Shown: positions 8,549-21,556, numbered from the stretch's first letter. The stretch is 64,000 nucleotides of DNA from Pullulanibacillus pueri (GCF_014639255.1 NZ_BMFV01000020.1:1-64000); one strand, 5' to 3'. The notes: generated by a model from the sequence alone, not told the origin. Made by a program: numbers and translations.

Positions 8549-9664
8549 GTGGAGAATCGAAAAATAGCAACACAACTTGTACAAATTGGAAATAATAAGG
8601 ATCCGTTGACGGGAGCTGTCAGTTTGCCGATTCACTTATCGACCGCCTACCGTCACGAGGGGTTAGGGCGCTCAACAGGTTACGATTATGCAAGAACAGG
8701 CAATCCTACTCGAGCAACTCTAGAAGCAGCAATTGCCGAACTCGAAGGTGGGGCACGGGGACTTGCCTACAGCTCTGGAATGGCGGCCATCCAAGGACTG
8801 CTTTCCTTATTTTCTTCAGAAGATGAAATCGTGACGTCAAGTGACTTATACGGGGGCACCTATCGTCTTTTGGAAATCGCAAGGGACCAGCGACACCTTT
8901 ATTTCCGCTCAACAGAAAGTGATGAGCTTGAGGATTTTAAAGCAGCAGTCACTCCAAAGACTAAGGCTATTTTTATAGAAACGCCCTCTAATCCTTTAAT
9001 GAAAAAGATTGACATAGAAGCGATTGCAGCGTTTACACAAGAGAAAGGCCTATTACTAATCGTTGATAACACCTTCTATACCCCCTATATTCAGCGTCCC
9101 TTAACGATGGGAGCGGATATTGTGCTTCATAGTGCGACGAAATATTTGGGGGGACACAATGATGTATTAGCAGGGCTCATTGTTGCAAAGGATCCTGAAG
9201 TCGGAAAGAAACTCGGAAACTATCAGAACGCAGCAGGTGCTGTTTTAGCGCCTTTTGATTGTTGGCTCTTAATGAGAGGGATGAAGACACTTGCTTTAAG
9301 AATGCGTCAGCATGAGTCTAATGCCAAGGCAATCTGCGCCTTCCTAGAAGCCCATGAAGCTGTCGCTGATGTGCTTTATCCTGGTCGAGGCGGCATGGTG
9401 TCCTTTAGAGTGCAAGACGAAAAGCAAGTTGCACCATTATTGGAAAATCTCAAGCTCATTACCTTTGCAGAAAGCTTAGGGGGAGTGGAAAGTTTTATGA
9501 CCTATCCAGCCACCCAAACCCATTCCGAAATTCCTGAAGACGTTCGTATTAAAAAAGGTGTCTGCAATCGTTTGTTACGACTTTCGGTCGGCATTGAGGA
9601 TGCTGAGGATTTAATGGCCGATTTAGATCAAGCCTTAAAGGCCACTTTGGTAACAGAAGGATAA
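8549..9664 (+). CDS. metI: Cystathionine gamma-synthase / O-acetylhomoserine sulfhydrylase (MetI)
   Basis: PLP enzyme of methionine synthesis joining an activated homoserine with cysteine or sulfide. About 371 residues, Cys/Met-metabolism PLP family. Visible motifs: YDYARTGNPTR, GARGLAYSSGMAAIQ (PLP phosphate contact), LLIVDNTFYTP, and HSATKYLGGHNDVLAG with PLP lysine Lys198; the end carries SVGIEDAEDL. GGGGTGG at 8536-8542 is correctly spaced for GTG 8549, whereas ATG 8534 has no ribosome-binding site, so I shorten the frame by five codons. Controlled by the SAM riboswitch upstream. The partner metC is not adjacent, unlike the Bacillus metIC pair. Confidence 0.94.
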   Translation: MENRKIATQLVQIGNNKDPLTGAVSLPIHLSTAYRHEGLGRSTGYDYARTGNPTRATLEAAIAELEGGARGLAYSSGMAAIQGLLSLFSSEDEIVTSSDLYGGTYRLLEIARDQRHLYFRSTESDELEDFKAAVTPKTKAIFIETPSNPLMKKIDIEAIAAFTQEKGLLLIVDNTFYTPYIQRPLTMGADIVLHSATKYLGGHNDVLAGLIVAKDPEVGKKLGNYQNAAGAVLAPFDCWLLMRGMKTLALRMRQHESNAKAICAFLEAHEAVADVLYPGRGGMVSFRVQDEKQVAPLLENLKLITFAESLGGVESFMTYPATQTHSEIPEDVRIKKGVCNRLLRLSVGIEDAEDLMADLDQALKATLVTEG

Positions 9665-9748
9665 AGGACAAGCAAATGAGTTTAAAACCTCGGTAAATTA
9701 CTCCTTTGAATTCTACAAAAAATCTGTCAAAATTCGTTTTATTTATGA

Positions 9749-9833
9749 TATGATGTGGATAGATTTTAATAGCAGCTGTTTGGAACCTGAAGAAGCATAA
9801 GGCTGACCTCATATGGGCAGGCTTCTGTTTTTT
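9749..9833 (+). promoter_or_regulatory. glyA promoter (-10) and terminator-like leader hairpin
   Basis: A TATGAT box at 9749-9754 has only a weak -35 (GTCAAA or CTGTCA). About 40 bases into the presumed transcript, AGAAGC (9791-9796) pairs with GCTTCT (9821-9826), followed by GTTTTTTC, with an internal GC-rich stretch. This resembles an attenuator before glyA. I could not match it to the ZTP, THF, T-box or purine riboswitch signatures. Confidence 0.45.
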
Positions 9834-9872
9834 CTGTTCTTGAACATGCTAAAGTGAGAAAGGGTGTAAAGG

Positions 9873-11117
9873 ATGACAAGCATCAAGGAACAAGATCCGA
9901 AGGTTTACGAAGCAATCCATAAAGAATTAAACAGACAACGTGATAAAATTGAACTTATTGCCTCAGAAAACTTTGTCAGTGAAGCCGTTTTAGAGGCTGC
10001 AGGTTCAGTATTGACGAATAAATACGCTGAAGGTTACCCTAGCCGACGTTACTATGGAGGCTGCGAATATGTCGATGAAGCGGAAACGTTAGCGATCGAA
10101 CGCGCGAAGGAGTTATTCGGAGCTGAACATGCCAATGTGCAACCACACTCCGGTGCTCAGGCGAATATGGGTGTGTACTTCTCGATCCTCGAGCCTGGCG
10201 ATGTTGTTTTAGGCATGAACCTTTCACATGGTGGCCACCTCACTCACGGAAGTCCTGTTAACTTCAGTGGCAAGCTTTATAAATTTGTAGAGTATGGGGT
10301 CGATAAAGTCGATCATCGCATTGATTACGATGATGTTCTCTCTAAGGCAAAAGAACATCAACCGAAGCTAATTGTAGCGGGTGCCAGTGCTTACCCTCGA
10401 GAAATTGACTTTAAAAAGTTCCGTGAAATTGCTGACGAGGTCGGTGCCTATTTAATGGTAGATATGGCTCATATCGCTGGACTTGTTGCAACAGGCCTTC
10501 ATCCTAATCCTGTTCCTTATGCTCATTTTGTCACAACAACCACCCATAAAACCTTACGGGGACCAAGGGGCGGCATGATTCTATGTAAAGAAGAGTTTGC
10601 CAAAAAGGTGGACAAGTCAATCTTCCCTGGCGTCCAAGGCGGTCCTTTAATGCATATCATCGCGGCTAAGGCAGTCGCACTCGGCGAGGCCCTTGAGCCT
10701 TCATTTAAAGAGTACGCTAAGCAAATTGTTGACAATGCCAAGGCCTTTGCAGCAGCATTGAAAGCAGAAGGTCTTGAGCTCGTCTCTGATGGTACAGATA
10801 ATCATCTCGTTCTACTTGATGTTCGTAACCTTTCCCTTACAGGTAAAGTTGCTGAGCGAGCGCTCGATAATGTTGGCATTACAACCAATAAAAACACGAT
10901 TCCTTATGATCCTGAAAAGCCGTTTGTAACAAGTGGCGTTCGTATGGGAACCGCTGCGGTAACGACCCGTGGATTTGGTGTGGAAGAGATGAAAGAACTC
11001 GCAGCCATTATTGCGTCCGTCTTAAAGAACGTCGAAGATGAAGCCGTTGCAGAAGAGGCGAAAGCCAGAGTCGGTAAGCTGACTCAAGCCTTCCCACTTT
11101 ATCCGAATAAAAACTAA
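9873..11117 (+). CDS. glyA: Serine hydroxymethyltransferase
   Basis: PLP enzyme converting serine and tetrahydrofolate to glycine and 5,10-methylene-tetrahydrofolate, the main one-carbon source. The 414 residues match the bacterial enzyme. Recognisable blocks: [17 protein letters not shown] (about 29-45), [27 protein letters not shown]-type region with [32 protein letters not shown], and [15 protein letters not shown] with the PLP lysine Lys226. ATG start follows GAAAGGGTG. The gene keeps the Bacillus location upstream of upp, though a GntR/ABC operon on the other strand lies between them. Ends in a strong terminator. Confidence 0.97.
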   Translation: MTSIKEQDPKVYEAIHKELNRQRDKIELIASENFVSEAVLEAAGSVLTNKYAEGYPSRRYYGGCEYVDEAETLAIERAKELFGAEHANVQPHSGAQANMGVYFSILEPGDVVLGMNLSHGGHLTHGSPVNFSGKLYKFVEYGVDKVDHRIDYDDVLSKAKEHQPKLIVAGASAYPREIDFKKFREIADEVGAYLMVDMAHIAGLVATGLHPNPVPYAHFVTTTTHKTLRGPRGGMILCKEEFAKKVDKSIFPGVQGGPLMHIIAAKAVALGEALEPSFKEYAKQIVDNAKAFAAALKAEGLELVSDGTDNHLVLLDVRNLSLTGKVAERALDNVGITTNKNTIPYDPEKPFVTSGVRMGTAAVTTRGFGVEEMKELAAIIASVLKNVEDEAVAEEAKARVGKLTQAFPLYPNKN

Positions 11118-11128
11118 ACATAACAATG

Positions 11129-11163
11129 AAGCGGAGAAACCTTAGGGTTCCTCCGCTTTTCTA
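11129..11163 (+). terminator. Intrinsic terminator of glyA
   Basis: AAGCGGAG (11129-11136) pairs with CTCCGCTT (11151-11158), with inner AACC/GGTT pairing and a T run after it. Confidence 0.85.
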
Positions 11164-11253
11164 ATTGTGAAGATCCTTTTTTGTGAAAGTCGCTTGGGTG
11201 AAGATGAACGCCTTCGGACTGTCTGAGTATAAAGGCAGCTCACTAACCAATAG

Positions 11254-11940
11254 TTAAACCGTTGTCCGCCTAATAAAGAGATATGAGACGATTATATAAA
11301 TCACTAAAAAAGGAAGTGTCCACATAGAAAGGCCAAATGCTGTGTGTTGACCAATCCAATGAAAAACATCCATCCACCAGCCATAATAGGTGCAAAGAAA
11401 AGTGCCACAAGAGAAAAGGACCAATAAAGCTCCAAAGAAAACGAAAAGTCCATATTGCCCAAACCGCTGATAAATACTTGAAACCATGAAACCCAGGAAA
11501 AACATATTCAGCATTGCAACAAAGTAGAGTAAGAACTGCTCGATTAGTGAACCGTCATTAAGGTACGGCAAATGAAAAAAGTGTAACTGGACACCCCATC
11601 CTCCTGATGTTGTTTCAAAAAAAGCAAAAAGGAGTAAAAGAACAGCGATACCCGCACTGACTACAAAAAACATACCCGAGGTTCCAAGGTAAAAATCATT
11701 TCTCCTCACGCTTAAACCGATAGCAAAATGAAACATGTGGGTTAGAGTCACAATCCCTAAGACTAGCATATAAGCGAAGATGGAACATAAGCCACCTGTG
11801 TAAATGGGTTCATCTCCGCTTGTCAAATAGCCAACGAAGAGATTGATAAGAAAACTAGACAAGAGAATGATCCATGGAGCGAAAAACCATGACCATTTTT
11901 CTTTGAAATGCATTTTCATGACGTTGATGGCTGGATTCAT
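11254..11940 (-). CDS. ABC transporter membrane subunit
   Basis: A 228-residue hydrophobic protein with about six membrane segments, starting MNPAINVMKMHFKEKWSWF and ending in the basic tail FIRRTTV. No catalytic motif; the pattern is that of ABC-2-like permeases found with YtrA-type operons. Its start overlaps the end of the ATPase gene (11937) by four bases, so the two are translationally coupled and almost certainly form one transporter. The substrate is not deducible; related Ytr/Bcr systems respond to cell-wall or membrane stress. Confidence 0.75.
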   Translation of the reverse strand: MNPAINVMKMHFKEKWSWFFAPWIILLSSFLINLFVGYLTSGDEPIYTGGLCSIFAYMLVLGIVTLTHMFHFAIGLSVRRNDFYLGTSGMFFVVSAGIAVLLLLFAFFETTSGGWGVQLHFFHLPYLNDGSLIEQFLLYFVAMLNMFFLGFMVSSIYQRFGQYGLFVFFGALLVLFSCGTFLCTYYGWWMDVFHWIGQHTAFGLSMWTLPFLVIYIIVSYLFIRRTTV

Positions 11941-12836
11941 TGGAGTTCTACCGCCTTTCCTTGAGAATTTCCACCTGTAAGATGAACAATCAATTCCTGT
12001 ATGGACACAGAAGTGATGTTAAGGCCAAGTAAATCTGCCTGTTTACGATCTTCAAACTTCGGCGTATCCATAATGACAGCTGAAGTAAACCCTCCTAAGG
12101 AATGAGGCTTATTAATAACCTTTTTCCCTTGAATGAAGGCGTCCACCTTCGTGGCCAGACCAGCTACGGCATAGGCACTTCCGCGCAAGGAATCGGCCTC
12201 TTCATTAATAATTAACTCACCCTTATCGATGACCATCACCTGCTCCAAAATTTTACTTACTTCATCAATTAGGTGAGTCGACAAAAGAATGGTCCGTGGG
12301 TGATCTGCATAATCTTCAATCAAATGATTGTAAAAGAGATTCCGAGCAACCGCATCGAGCCCTAAATAAGGTTCATCAAAAATGGTAAGGGGGGCACGAC
12401 TAGCTAGCCCAATAATAATACCAACAGAGGATAACATCCCTCTAGATAACTTTTTAATTCTCCGCTTTCTAGGGAGGTTAAAATCTTTTAGCAAACGTTT
12501 AGCAAAGCGTTGATCCCAGTTTGGAAAAAGTGTAGCAGCAACCTCTAAAACGTCATGAACACAAAAGTTAGGTGGGTATTTTTGGCTCTCCTTTATAAAA
12601 CAAATCTTATTAAGGACGTCGCGGTTTTCGTAGGGCCTCTCATCAAAGATTTTTAAGTCACCACTCGTAGGAAAGAGTTGTGCTGTAATCATATGCATGA
12701 TTGTTGTCTTTCCCGCTCCGTTTCTCCCAAGAAGCCCACAAATCTTATTGGATTCTATAGAAAAACTAACATCTTTTACAGCGATGTCTTTGCCATAAGA
12801 CTTTGTTAGGTTATGAATGTCAACAACCTTACTCAT
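11937..12836 (-). CDS. ABC transporter ATP-binding protein (YtrB-like)
   Basis: A 299-residue nucleotide-binding subunit. Walker A GRNGAGKT (about 37-44), an atypical signature LSRGM in KKLSRGMLSSVG (about 134), Walker B LTIFDEP (about 156), and the H-loop in LLSTHLIDEV (about 193). The C-terminal 90 residues lie outside the core ATPase and resemble the accessory domain of drug/lantibiotic-type exporters. It is the second gene of a GntR-ATPase-permease operon, two bases after the regulator stop. Confidence 0.88.
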   Translation of the reverse strand: MSKVVDIHNLTKSYGKDIAVKDVSFSIESNKICGLLGRNGAGKTTIMHMITAQLFPTSGDLKIFDERPYENRDVLNKICFIKESQKYPPNFCVHDVLEVAATLFPNWDQRFAKRLLKDFNLPRKRRIKKLSRGMLSSVGIIIGLASRAPLTIFDEPYLGLDAVARNLFYNHLIEDYADHPRTILLSTHLIDEVSKILEQVMVIDKGELIINEEADSLRGSAYAVAGLATKVDAFIQGKKVINKPHSLGGFTSAVIMDTPKFEDRKQADLLGLNITSVSIQELIVHLTGGNSQGKAVELQ

Positions 12837-12837
12837 T

Positions 12838-13212
12838 CTATTCCTCTCCTTTCATAATCATTTCTTTAAGTTCCTCTGCTGTAATACCTAATTTCTCAGC
12901 TTCTTGTTTCATCTTTATGACATACTGTTCATAAAACTGTTCACGTCTTTTTTTCATTACAATTTCTCGTGCCCCTTTTGTAACAAACATGCCAATACCG
13001 CGTTTCTTGTATAAAATGCCTTGATCGACTAATAAATTCACCCCTTTTGCCGCTGTGGCAGGGTTAATCTGGTAAAAGGAAGCAAATTGATTGGTGGAAG
13101 GGACTTGTGATTCCTCAGGTAAGCCTCCTTTAATAATGTCATCTTCTATTTGTTCAGCGATCTGCAAAAAAATAGGCCGGCTGTCATCTGTTAGTGTATT
13201 CAATTCATCCAC
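12838..13212 (-). CDS. GntR-family transcriptional regulator, YtrA subfamily
   Basis: A 124-residue repressor-type protein. The winged helix at about residues 10-78 contains PIFLQIAEQIEDDII, SQVPSTNQFASFYQINPATAAKGVNLL and the wing GILYKKRGIGMFVTKGA. A short helical C-terminus (about 85-124) replaces the large ligand domain of other GntR proteins, which defines the YtrA type. It is the first gene of the operon and probably represses it through the near-palindrome just upstream (13227-13244). The inducer is unknown. Confidence 0.88.
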   Translation of the reverse strand: MDELNTLTDDSRPIFLQIAEQIEDDIIKGGLPEESQVPSTNQFASFYQINPATAAKGVNLLVDQGILYKKRGIGMFVTKGAREIVMKKRREQFYEQYVIKMKQEAEKLGITAEELKEMIMKGEE

Positions 13213-13226
13213 CGCCTAATTGGTTA

Positions 13227-13244
13227 GTTAGTTATGTAATTAAC
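13227..13244. promoter_or_regulatory. Candidate operator of the YtrA-like regulator
   Basis: GTTAGTTATGTAATTAAC: half-sites GTTAGT and ATTAAC around a six-base centre, matching in five of six positions. It lies 15 bp upstream of the regulator start, the expected place for autoregulation. Inference from position and symmetry only. Confidence 0.45.
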
Positions 13245-13299
13245 CATAAAACCTTTAAACCATGAAGTCAAGTGAATTTTAAAAAATAGTGAGAGTGCC

Positions 13300-13470
13300 C
13301 TAACAATTGAAGCGGAAAAAAAGTGATTGTAGACAAACACAATAGGGCGGCCAACGCAAAAAAGGAAGCGGAGCGCCCACATAAAAAGGTGCGCACTCCC
13401 AAAAGGCAAACGAAACAAAGGTGAAACTAACAAAAAGGGGGAGCTTACGCACGAAAGAACACTCACCCGT
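13300..13470. repeat. Degenerate short-unit array, array 2
   Basis: In the 537-bp gap between the GntR operon and upp. Words such as ACGCAAAAAAGGAAGCGGAGCG, CACATAAAAAGGTGCGCAC and ACGCACGAAAGA recur every 20-30 bases. An 80-codon frame on the minus strand here is low-complexity and is not called. The part after 13470 is plain AT-rich sequence leading to the upp promoter. Confidence 0.5.
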
Positions 13471-13685
13471 CCACAGCACCTTGCTTCCTACTCAAACCTC
13501 CTATTTCAAACCAGCGACACCTTTCACCAATAGTTGATATTTCTCTACAAATTGCAACAATTTAGACACATGCCATCGCGGTTCCGGTGGTACAATAAAA
13601 CAGAGGTTTTACTATTTAAAAGGGCCATTAAAGATGAATCATATGACATGAAGTGCTAATCATCTTGATAAATCGCCAATGGAAG

Positions 13686-13714
13686 TTGAACTGACCCTTG
13701 TTTTTATGTAAAAT
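13686..13714 (+). promoter_or_regulatory. Sigma-A promoter of upp
   Basis: TTGAAC (13686-13691), 17-base spacer, TAAAAT (13709-13714), about 35 bp upstream of the upp start. Confidence 0.65.
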
Positions 13715-13749
13715 TTGTCGAAGAGGTTTAATAGATAGGAGAGGATACC

Positions 13750-14379
13750 ATGGGAGCAGTTAAAGTTTTAGATCATCCATTAATCCAGCATAAATTAACA
13801 CATATTCGTGATCATCAAACAGGGACGAAGACGTTTCGAGAATTGGTCGATGAAGTCGCAACGCTAATGGCCTTCGAAATCACGCGTGATCTCCCATTAG
13901 AAGAGATAACGGTACAAACACCAGTAGCCGAAGCGAAAACCTATCAGATTGCAGGAAAGAAGCTCGGCATTATCCCAATTCTTCGTGCAGGCTTGGGTAT
14001 GGTTGATGGTATTCTTAATCTTATTCCAGCAGCAAAGGTGGGACACATCGGATTATACCGTGATCCTAATACTTTGGAGCCTGTTGAATATTATTCAAAA
14101 ATGCCTACTGACATTAGTGAGCGCGAACTGATTGTTGTTGATCCTATGCTTGCAACCGGGGGTTCAGCGTCGGCAGCCTTGAAGATGATCAAAGAAAAAG
14201 GGGCCAATAACATTAAGCTGATGTGCTTAATCGCTGCTCCAGAGGGTGTGAAAAGGATTCAAGAGGATCACCCAGATGTTGATATTTATCTTGCGGCACT
14301 TGATGAAAAGTTAAGTGATAAAGGCTATATCATTCCTGGACTTGGGGATGCGGGCGATCGTTTGTTCGGAACAAAATAA
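13750..14379 (+). CDS. upp: Uracil phosphoribosyltransferase
   Basis: Salvages uracil by joining it to PRPP to give UMP. The 209 residues are the exact family size. The protein shows [13 protein letters not shown] (about residues 75-87), the PRPP-binding [16 protein letters not shown] (about 128-143) and the uracil-binding C-terminus with [20 protein letters not shown] start behind AGGAGAGG. It has its own promoter and terminator and, as in Bacillus, precedes the atp operon. Confidence 0.97.
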   Translation: MGAVKVLDHPLIQHKLTHIRDHQTGTKTFRELVDEVATLMAFEITRDLPLEEITVQTPVAEAKTYQIAGKKLGIIPILRAGLGMVDGILNLIPAAKVGHIGLYRDPNTLEPVEYYSKMPTDISERELIVVDPMLATGGSASAALKMIKEKGANNIKLMCLIAAPEGVKRIQEDHPDVDIYLAALDEKLSDKGYIIPGLGDAGDRLFGTK

Positions 14380-14386
14380 TGAAATT

Positions 14387-14417
14387 GAGGGTTTAATTCT
14401 GAACCCTCCTATTTTTT
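14387..14417 (+). terminator. Intrinsic terminator of upp
   Basis: GAGGGTT (14387-14393) pairs with AACCCTC (14402-14408), followed by CTATTTTTT. Confidence 0.85.
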
Positions 14418-14566
14418 AAATATATTAATGTGACAATAATTATTTGTTTTTAATTATCGTTCAATAAAACGTCATATTTTAACGCGTTATTGAAGTCAAA
14501 TATTAAGTAAAATAGGTACTAGAAACAATATAAATTTTTATCTAATGATCATCCGGAAATTAGTCG

Positions 14567-14595
14567 TTGACAAGCTAACTATGGCTTGGTACGAT
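14567..14595 (+). promoter_or_regulatory. Sigma-A promoter of the atp operon
   Basis: Consensus TTGACA (14567-14572), 17-base spacer, TACGAT (14590-14595). It gives a leader of about 190 bases, T-rich in its second half. Apart from this promoter the 14418-14792 gap shows nothing. Confidence 0.7.
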
Positions 14596-14792
14596 GACAG
14601 AGAAAAAGGGTTTTCATGAAAGGGCTAACGAAATAAAAGTACTGAAAAGCCTGAATTTTTTCTACAATTTCTACGTTCTATCATGCCTTTGTTTCCTCTA
14701 TTTTTTTTGCTATTGTAATTCGTTTTTTTGGTAATAATGAAAGTTAGTAAATTACAAGTTAGTGAAAGCTCTATTTATGAAAGGGTGTTCAT

Positions 14793-15011
14793 GTGAAAAA
14801 AGACACAGATAACCCTTGGCAAACAGTAGGACTTGTAGGCACGCTAGGATTGGAGATTCTTGCTTTTATTTTAGGAGGCGTTTTTCTCGGTCGCTATATG
14901 GATGATCAGTTTGATACAGCACCAATGTGGCTGGCAATCGGGATTTTAGCCGGATTAATTCTAGGACTAATCAGTGCGGTCTTCACATTGAAAACTTTTA
15001 TGAAGGAATGA
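14793..15011 (+). CDS. atpZ: AtpZ/AtpI-family small membrane protein
   Basis: A 72-residue protein with two membrane hairpin helices (about 10-33 and 44-68) separated by GRYMDDQFDTAPM, the conserved loop of the AtpZ family. These proteins are accessory factors of the F-type ATP synthase, implicated in Mg2+ supply or rotor assembly. GTG start behind GAAAGGGTG. It is the first gene of the operon, with atpI six bases downstream, the two-gene AtpZ-AtpI arrangement known from other Bacillales. Confidence 0.88.
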   Translation: MKKDTDNPWQTVGLVGTLGLEILAFILGGVFLGRYMDDQFDTAPMWLAIGILAGLILGLISAVFTLKTFMKE

Positions 15012-15016
15012 CCCGG

Positions 15017-15451
15017 ATGAAACATGAAACAGCGGAACTCGATTGGATACGCCGCTTAATCATCATCCTCTCAAGTAGTTTTATCATCATCCTCATTCTT
15101 CTCTGGCTAGTAACTCCTGCTAAAGCTTTTATCGCTGGACTACTCCTTGGAGGCATAATAAGCTTGTACAATTTATTGTATCTTGCACGGCGAATAAGGA
15201 TGGCGGGTCAGGTTGCGATGACAGGGGCACCGGGGCTTTTACGAGGAACGGGGATGTTCAATCGGATTTTAATGGTGTTATTCGCTATTTTAATCACAGC
15301 GCGTTTCCCGGATTGGATTGACTATCGGTCTTTGATTTTAGGTTTACTTCTAAATTTTGTCCTCTTAATCATTGTTGCAGTTTTATATGCAAGAAAAGAG
15401 GCAACTATGAAGGAAGGGAGGGATGGCCTTGGAGACAACTCCAAAGATTGA
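15017..15451 (+). CDS. atpI: ATP synthase subunit I
   Basis: A 144-residue integral membrane protein with four predicted helices. AtpI assists assembly of the c-ring and is not part of the final enzyme core. A longer frame opens at 14927 inside atpZ, but the ribosome-binding site AAGGA at 15003-15007 fits ATG 15017 (MKHETAELDW). The C-terminus runs 29 bases into atpB, so these genes are coupled. Poorly conserved in sequence; identified mainly by position and topology. Confidence 0.85.
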   Translation: MKHETAELDWIRRLIIILSSSFIIILILLWLVTPAKAFIAGLLLGGIISLYNLLYLARRIRMAGQVAMTGAPGLLRGTGMFNRILMVLFAILITARFPDWIDYRSLILGLLLNFVLLIIVAVLYARKEATMKEGRDGLGDNSKD

Positions 15452-16175
15452 GTTTCTTGGTTTAACGTTTGATGTTACAGTAATGATCGGAACCCTTGTA
15501 ACAGCCATATTAGTTCTCATTATTGTCTTGTTAACCAGTAGAGGACGTAACTTACGACCAAAAGGTGCACAGAACTTTTTTGAGATGGTTGTAGAATTTA
15601 TACAAGGTGTTACGAATATGATGCTAGATTCAAAGAGGGCGGCCAAATATGTTGGCTTTGCTGTAACGATTTTCCTCTTTGTCTTCATAGGTAATGAACT
15701 TGGAGTTATTCTCATGATTACAGCACATGCAACTGGTCCAATGCCTTCTCTTGGTTTAACAAAGGATGTATTGGATGCTGCTGACAATTCAGTGAGCTGG
15801 TTTAAGTCACCAACCTCTGATATTAACGTCACGGTTGCTATGGCGGGTGCGATTTTCTTTTTCTCGCATTTTATGGGGATTAGAAAAAGTCCAAGGGATT
15901 ATCTTAATCATTACGTTCAACCGTATTTCTGGATGCTGCCACTCCATCTTATCGATGAATTGGCAAAACCAGTCACACACGCAGCCCGACTTTGGGCCAA
16001 TATTTTCGCTGGAGAAGTGCTCATCATCATTCTGCGTGAGGGCATGTGGTATTTAACTGGAATACCTCTCATAGCATGGATTGGATTCTCACTCTTCGTT
16101 GGTGCGATTCAAGCCTACATCTTTACCGTATTGGCGATGGTTTATATTTCTCAAAAAATCGCTGATGAACACTAA
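15423..16175 (+). CDS. atpB: ATP synthase F0 subunit a
   Basis: Forms the proton half-channels next to the c-ring. 250 residues with five to six membrane segments. The essential arginine is in HAARLWANIFAGE (about residue 189), with the C-terminal AIQAYIFTVLAMVYIS helix typical of subunit a. The ribosome-binding site GGGAGGG touches ATG 15423, so the TTG two codons later (15429) is an equally plausible start. Overlaps atpI. Confidence 0.95.
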   Translation: MALETTPKIEFLGLTFDVTVMIGTLVTAILVLIIVLLTSRGRNLRPKGAQNFFEMVVEFIQGVTNMMLDSKRAAKYVGFAVTIFLFVFIGNELGVILMITAHATGPMPSLGLTKDVLDAADNSVSWFKSPTSDINVTVAMAGAIFFFSHFMGIRKSPRDYLNHYVQPYFWMLPLHLIDELAKPVTHAARLWANIFAGEVLIIILREGMWYLTGIPLIAWIGFSLFVGAIQAYIFTVLAMVYISQKIADEH

Positions 16176-16451
<276 letters not shown>

Positions 16452-16456
16452 CACAT

Positions 16457-16477
16457 GACGGGAAGAAAATTCCCGTC
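16457..16477 (+). other. Intra-operon stem-loop between atpE and atpF
   Basis: GACGGGAA (16457-16464) pairs perfectly with TTCCCGTC (16470-16477), with no T run. It could protect the atpE mRNA end and raise subunit c output rather than terminate. Confidence 0.6.
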
Positions 16478-16571
16478 TCCTATTGTTTAAAATTCATGCC
16501 AAACTTAAGTGTATGCTTGCTTGCTGTTGGAGCACTACACTTTTCTTACGATTGAAGGGAGTGACTGAAGA

Positions 16572-17056
16572 GTGCTTGAATTCCATTTAGGTGACATTAT
16601 ATTTCAACTCGTGGTTGTTATTATATTAATGTTGATCGTTTCGAAGTTCGCAGTTGGCCCTGTGGTCCGCATGATGAGAGATCGTCAAACGCACATTGAT
16701 GATCAGTTAAAAGCTGCTGAAAATAGTCAAAAAGAAGCGGAAGCTATCTTGGCTAAGCAGCAAGAAGAGTTAAAAAAAGTGCGTGAACAGGCGAACCAAA
16801 TGCTGGAAACTGAGAAAAAGCGTGCTGAAGCAGAAGGACAGGAGCTCCTGAACCAAGCCAAAGCCCGTGCTGATCGTATCGTTGAAGATGCTAAGGAAGA
16901 AATTAGGACGGAGAAGGAAAAAGCTGTTGCCTCATTACGTGACGAGGTTGCTCATCTTTCTATGTTACTTGCTTCTAAGGTACTAGAACGTGAGGTTAGC
17001 GAAAAAGAACACAAGCAAGAAATTGATGCGTTTGTCAAACAGATAGGTGAGCGTCT

Positions 17057-17060
<4 letters not shown>
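16572..17060 (+). CDS. atpF: ATP synthase F0 subunit b
   Basis: Peripheral stalk of 162 residues. A single N-terminal membrane helix (about 8-26) is followed by a long charged coiled coil (about 35-140) rich in Lys, Glu and Ala, ending in a segment that meets subunit delta. GTG start at 16572 with GAAGGGAGTGA upstream. The gene overlaps atpH by four bases (ATGA). Confidence 0.95.
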
Positions 17061-19118
<2,058 letters not shown>

Positions 19119-19188
19119 GTGTCGGGGGTATCCCCGACATCTCCATTTGTCTAATAGAAGAAATTCTCTCTAAAGGTGGTGAAAAGTC

Positions 19189-20049
19189 TTGGCATCATTA
19201 CGCGACTTGAAAGCTCGGATCAATTCAACAAAGAACACGAGGAAGATTACCAATGCGATGCAAATGGTATCGGCCGCAAAATTGAATCGAGCGCAATTAC
19301 AAGCCCAAGCCTATCAATCATATACGAATAAGCTCCGTGAGGTTGTAAGTAATATTGCAACAGCAAATAAAGGAAGCATTCGCCATCCTATGTTGCAATC
19401 CCGTCCGGTAAAGAAAACCGCCTATATTGCGTTTACAGCAGAACGTGGTTTAGCAGGGGCTTACAACAGTAATGTCTTAAAACGTGTCAATAAAATGGTG
19501 AGCGAGCGTCATAATTCTAGTGATGAATATACCATTATTGCGTTAGGACGGATGGGTTTAAACAGTTTTCGTAATCGGGAAATGCCGATTGCTTCAGAAA
19601 AAATTGGTCTACCAGACCAACCGACATTCGATGATGTGAAAGACATTGCCAAGCTCGCTGTAGGTATGTTTGAGCGTCAAGAAATTGATGAACTTCATTT
19701 GGTCTATAACCATTTTAATAGTGCAATCTCTCAAGAGGTTCGTGATATGAAATTACTTCCTCTAGGTGAAGTGGAAGCAGCTGGTGAGGCCGCGACTTAC
19801 GAGTATGAACCAGATGCAGAAGAGGTATTAGAAACTCTCTTACCGCTCTACGCTGAAGGATTGATTTTCGGTACACTTCTTGATGCGAAAGCAGCAGAAC
19901 ACGCAGCGAGAATGACCGCGATGCAGAGTTCTACAGATAACGCTTCAGAGCTTATTGATAAATATACACTTCAATACAACCGAGCACGACAAGCGGCAAT
20001 CACACAAGAAATTAGTGAGATTGTCGGTGGTGCAGCGGCATTACAATAA
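19189..20049 (+). CDS. atpG: ATP synthase F1 subunit gamma
   Basis: Central rotating shaft, 286 residues. The N-terminal helix (LRDLKARINSTKNTRKITNAM) and the C-terminal helix (ELIDKYTLQYNRARQAAITQ, about 258-277, then EISEIVGGAAAL) form the coiled-coil axle, with the Rossmann-like globular part between them. TTG start at 19189 with AAAGGTGGTGA upstream; the rare start codon may keep its level below alpha and beta. Confidence 0.97.
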   Translation: MASLRDLKARINSTKNTRKITNAMQMVSAAKLNRAQLQAQAYQSYTNKLREVVSNIATANKGSIRHPMLQSRPVKKTAYIAFTAERGLAGAYNSNVLKRVNKMVSERHNSSDEYTIIALGRMGLNSFRNREMPIASEKIGLPDQPTFDDVKDIAKLAVGMFERQEIDELHLVYNHFNSAISQEVRDMKLLPLGEVEAAGEAATYEYEPDAEEVLETLLPLYAEGLIFGTLLDAKAAEHAARMTAMQSSTDNASELIDKYTLQYNRARQAAITQEISEIVGGAAALQ

Positions 20050-20058
20050 TGTGATTAA

Positions 20059-21504
<1,446 letters not shown>

Positions 21505-21556
21505 GGGTGCGCGCCCTTAGTGTGTTGTTAGCCGTGCGCCCAAGGAGGTTATGCAG

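Noticed and set aside
9749..9833. ZTP or THF riboswitch in the glyA leader
   Set aside because: A GGGCAGG word recalls the ZTP 3' hairpin, but the rest of the conserved aptamer is missing. Kept only as an unassigned leader hairpin.
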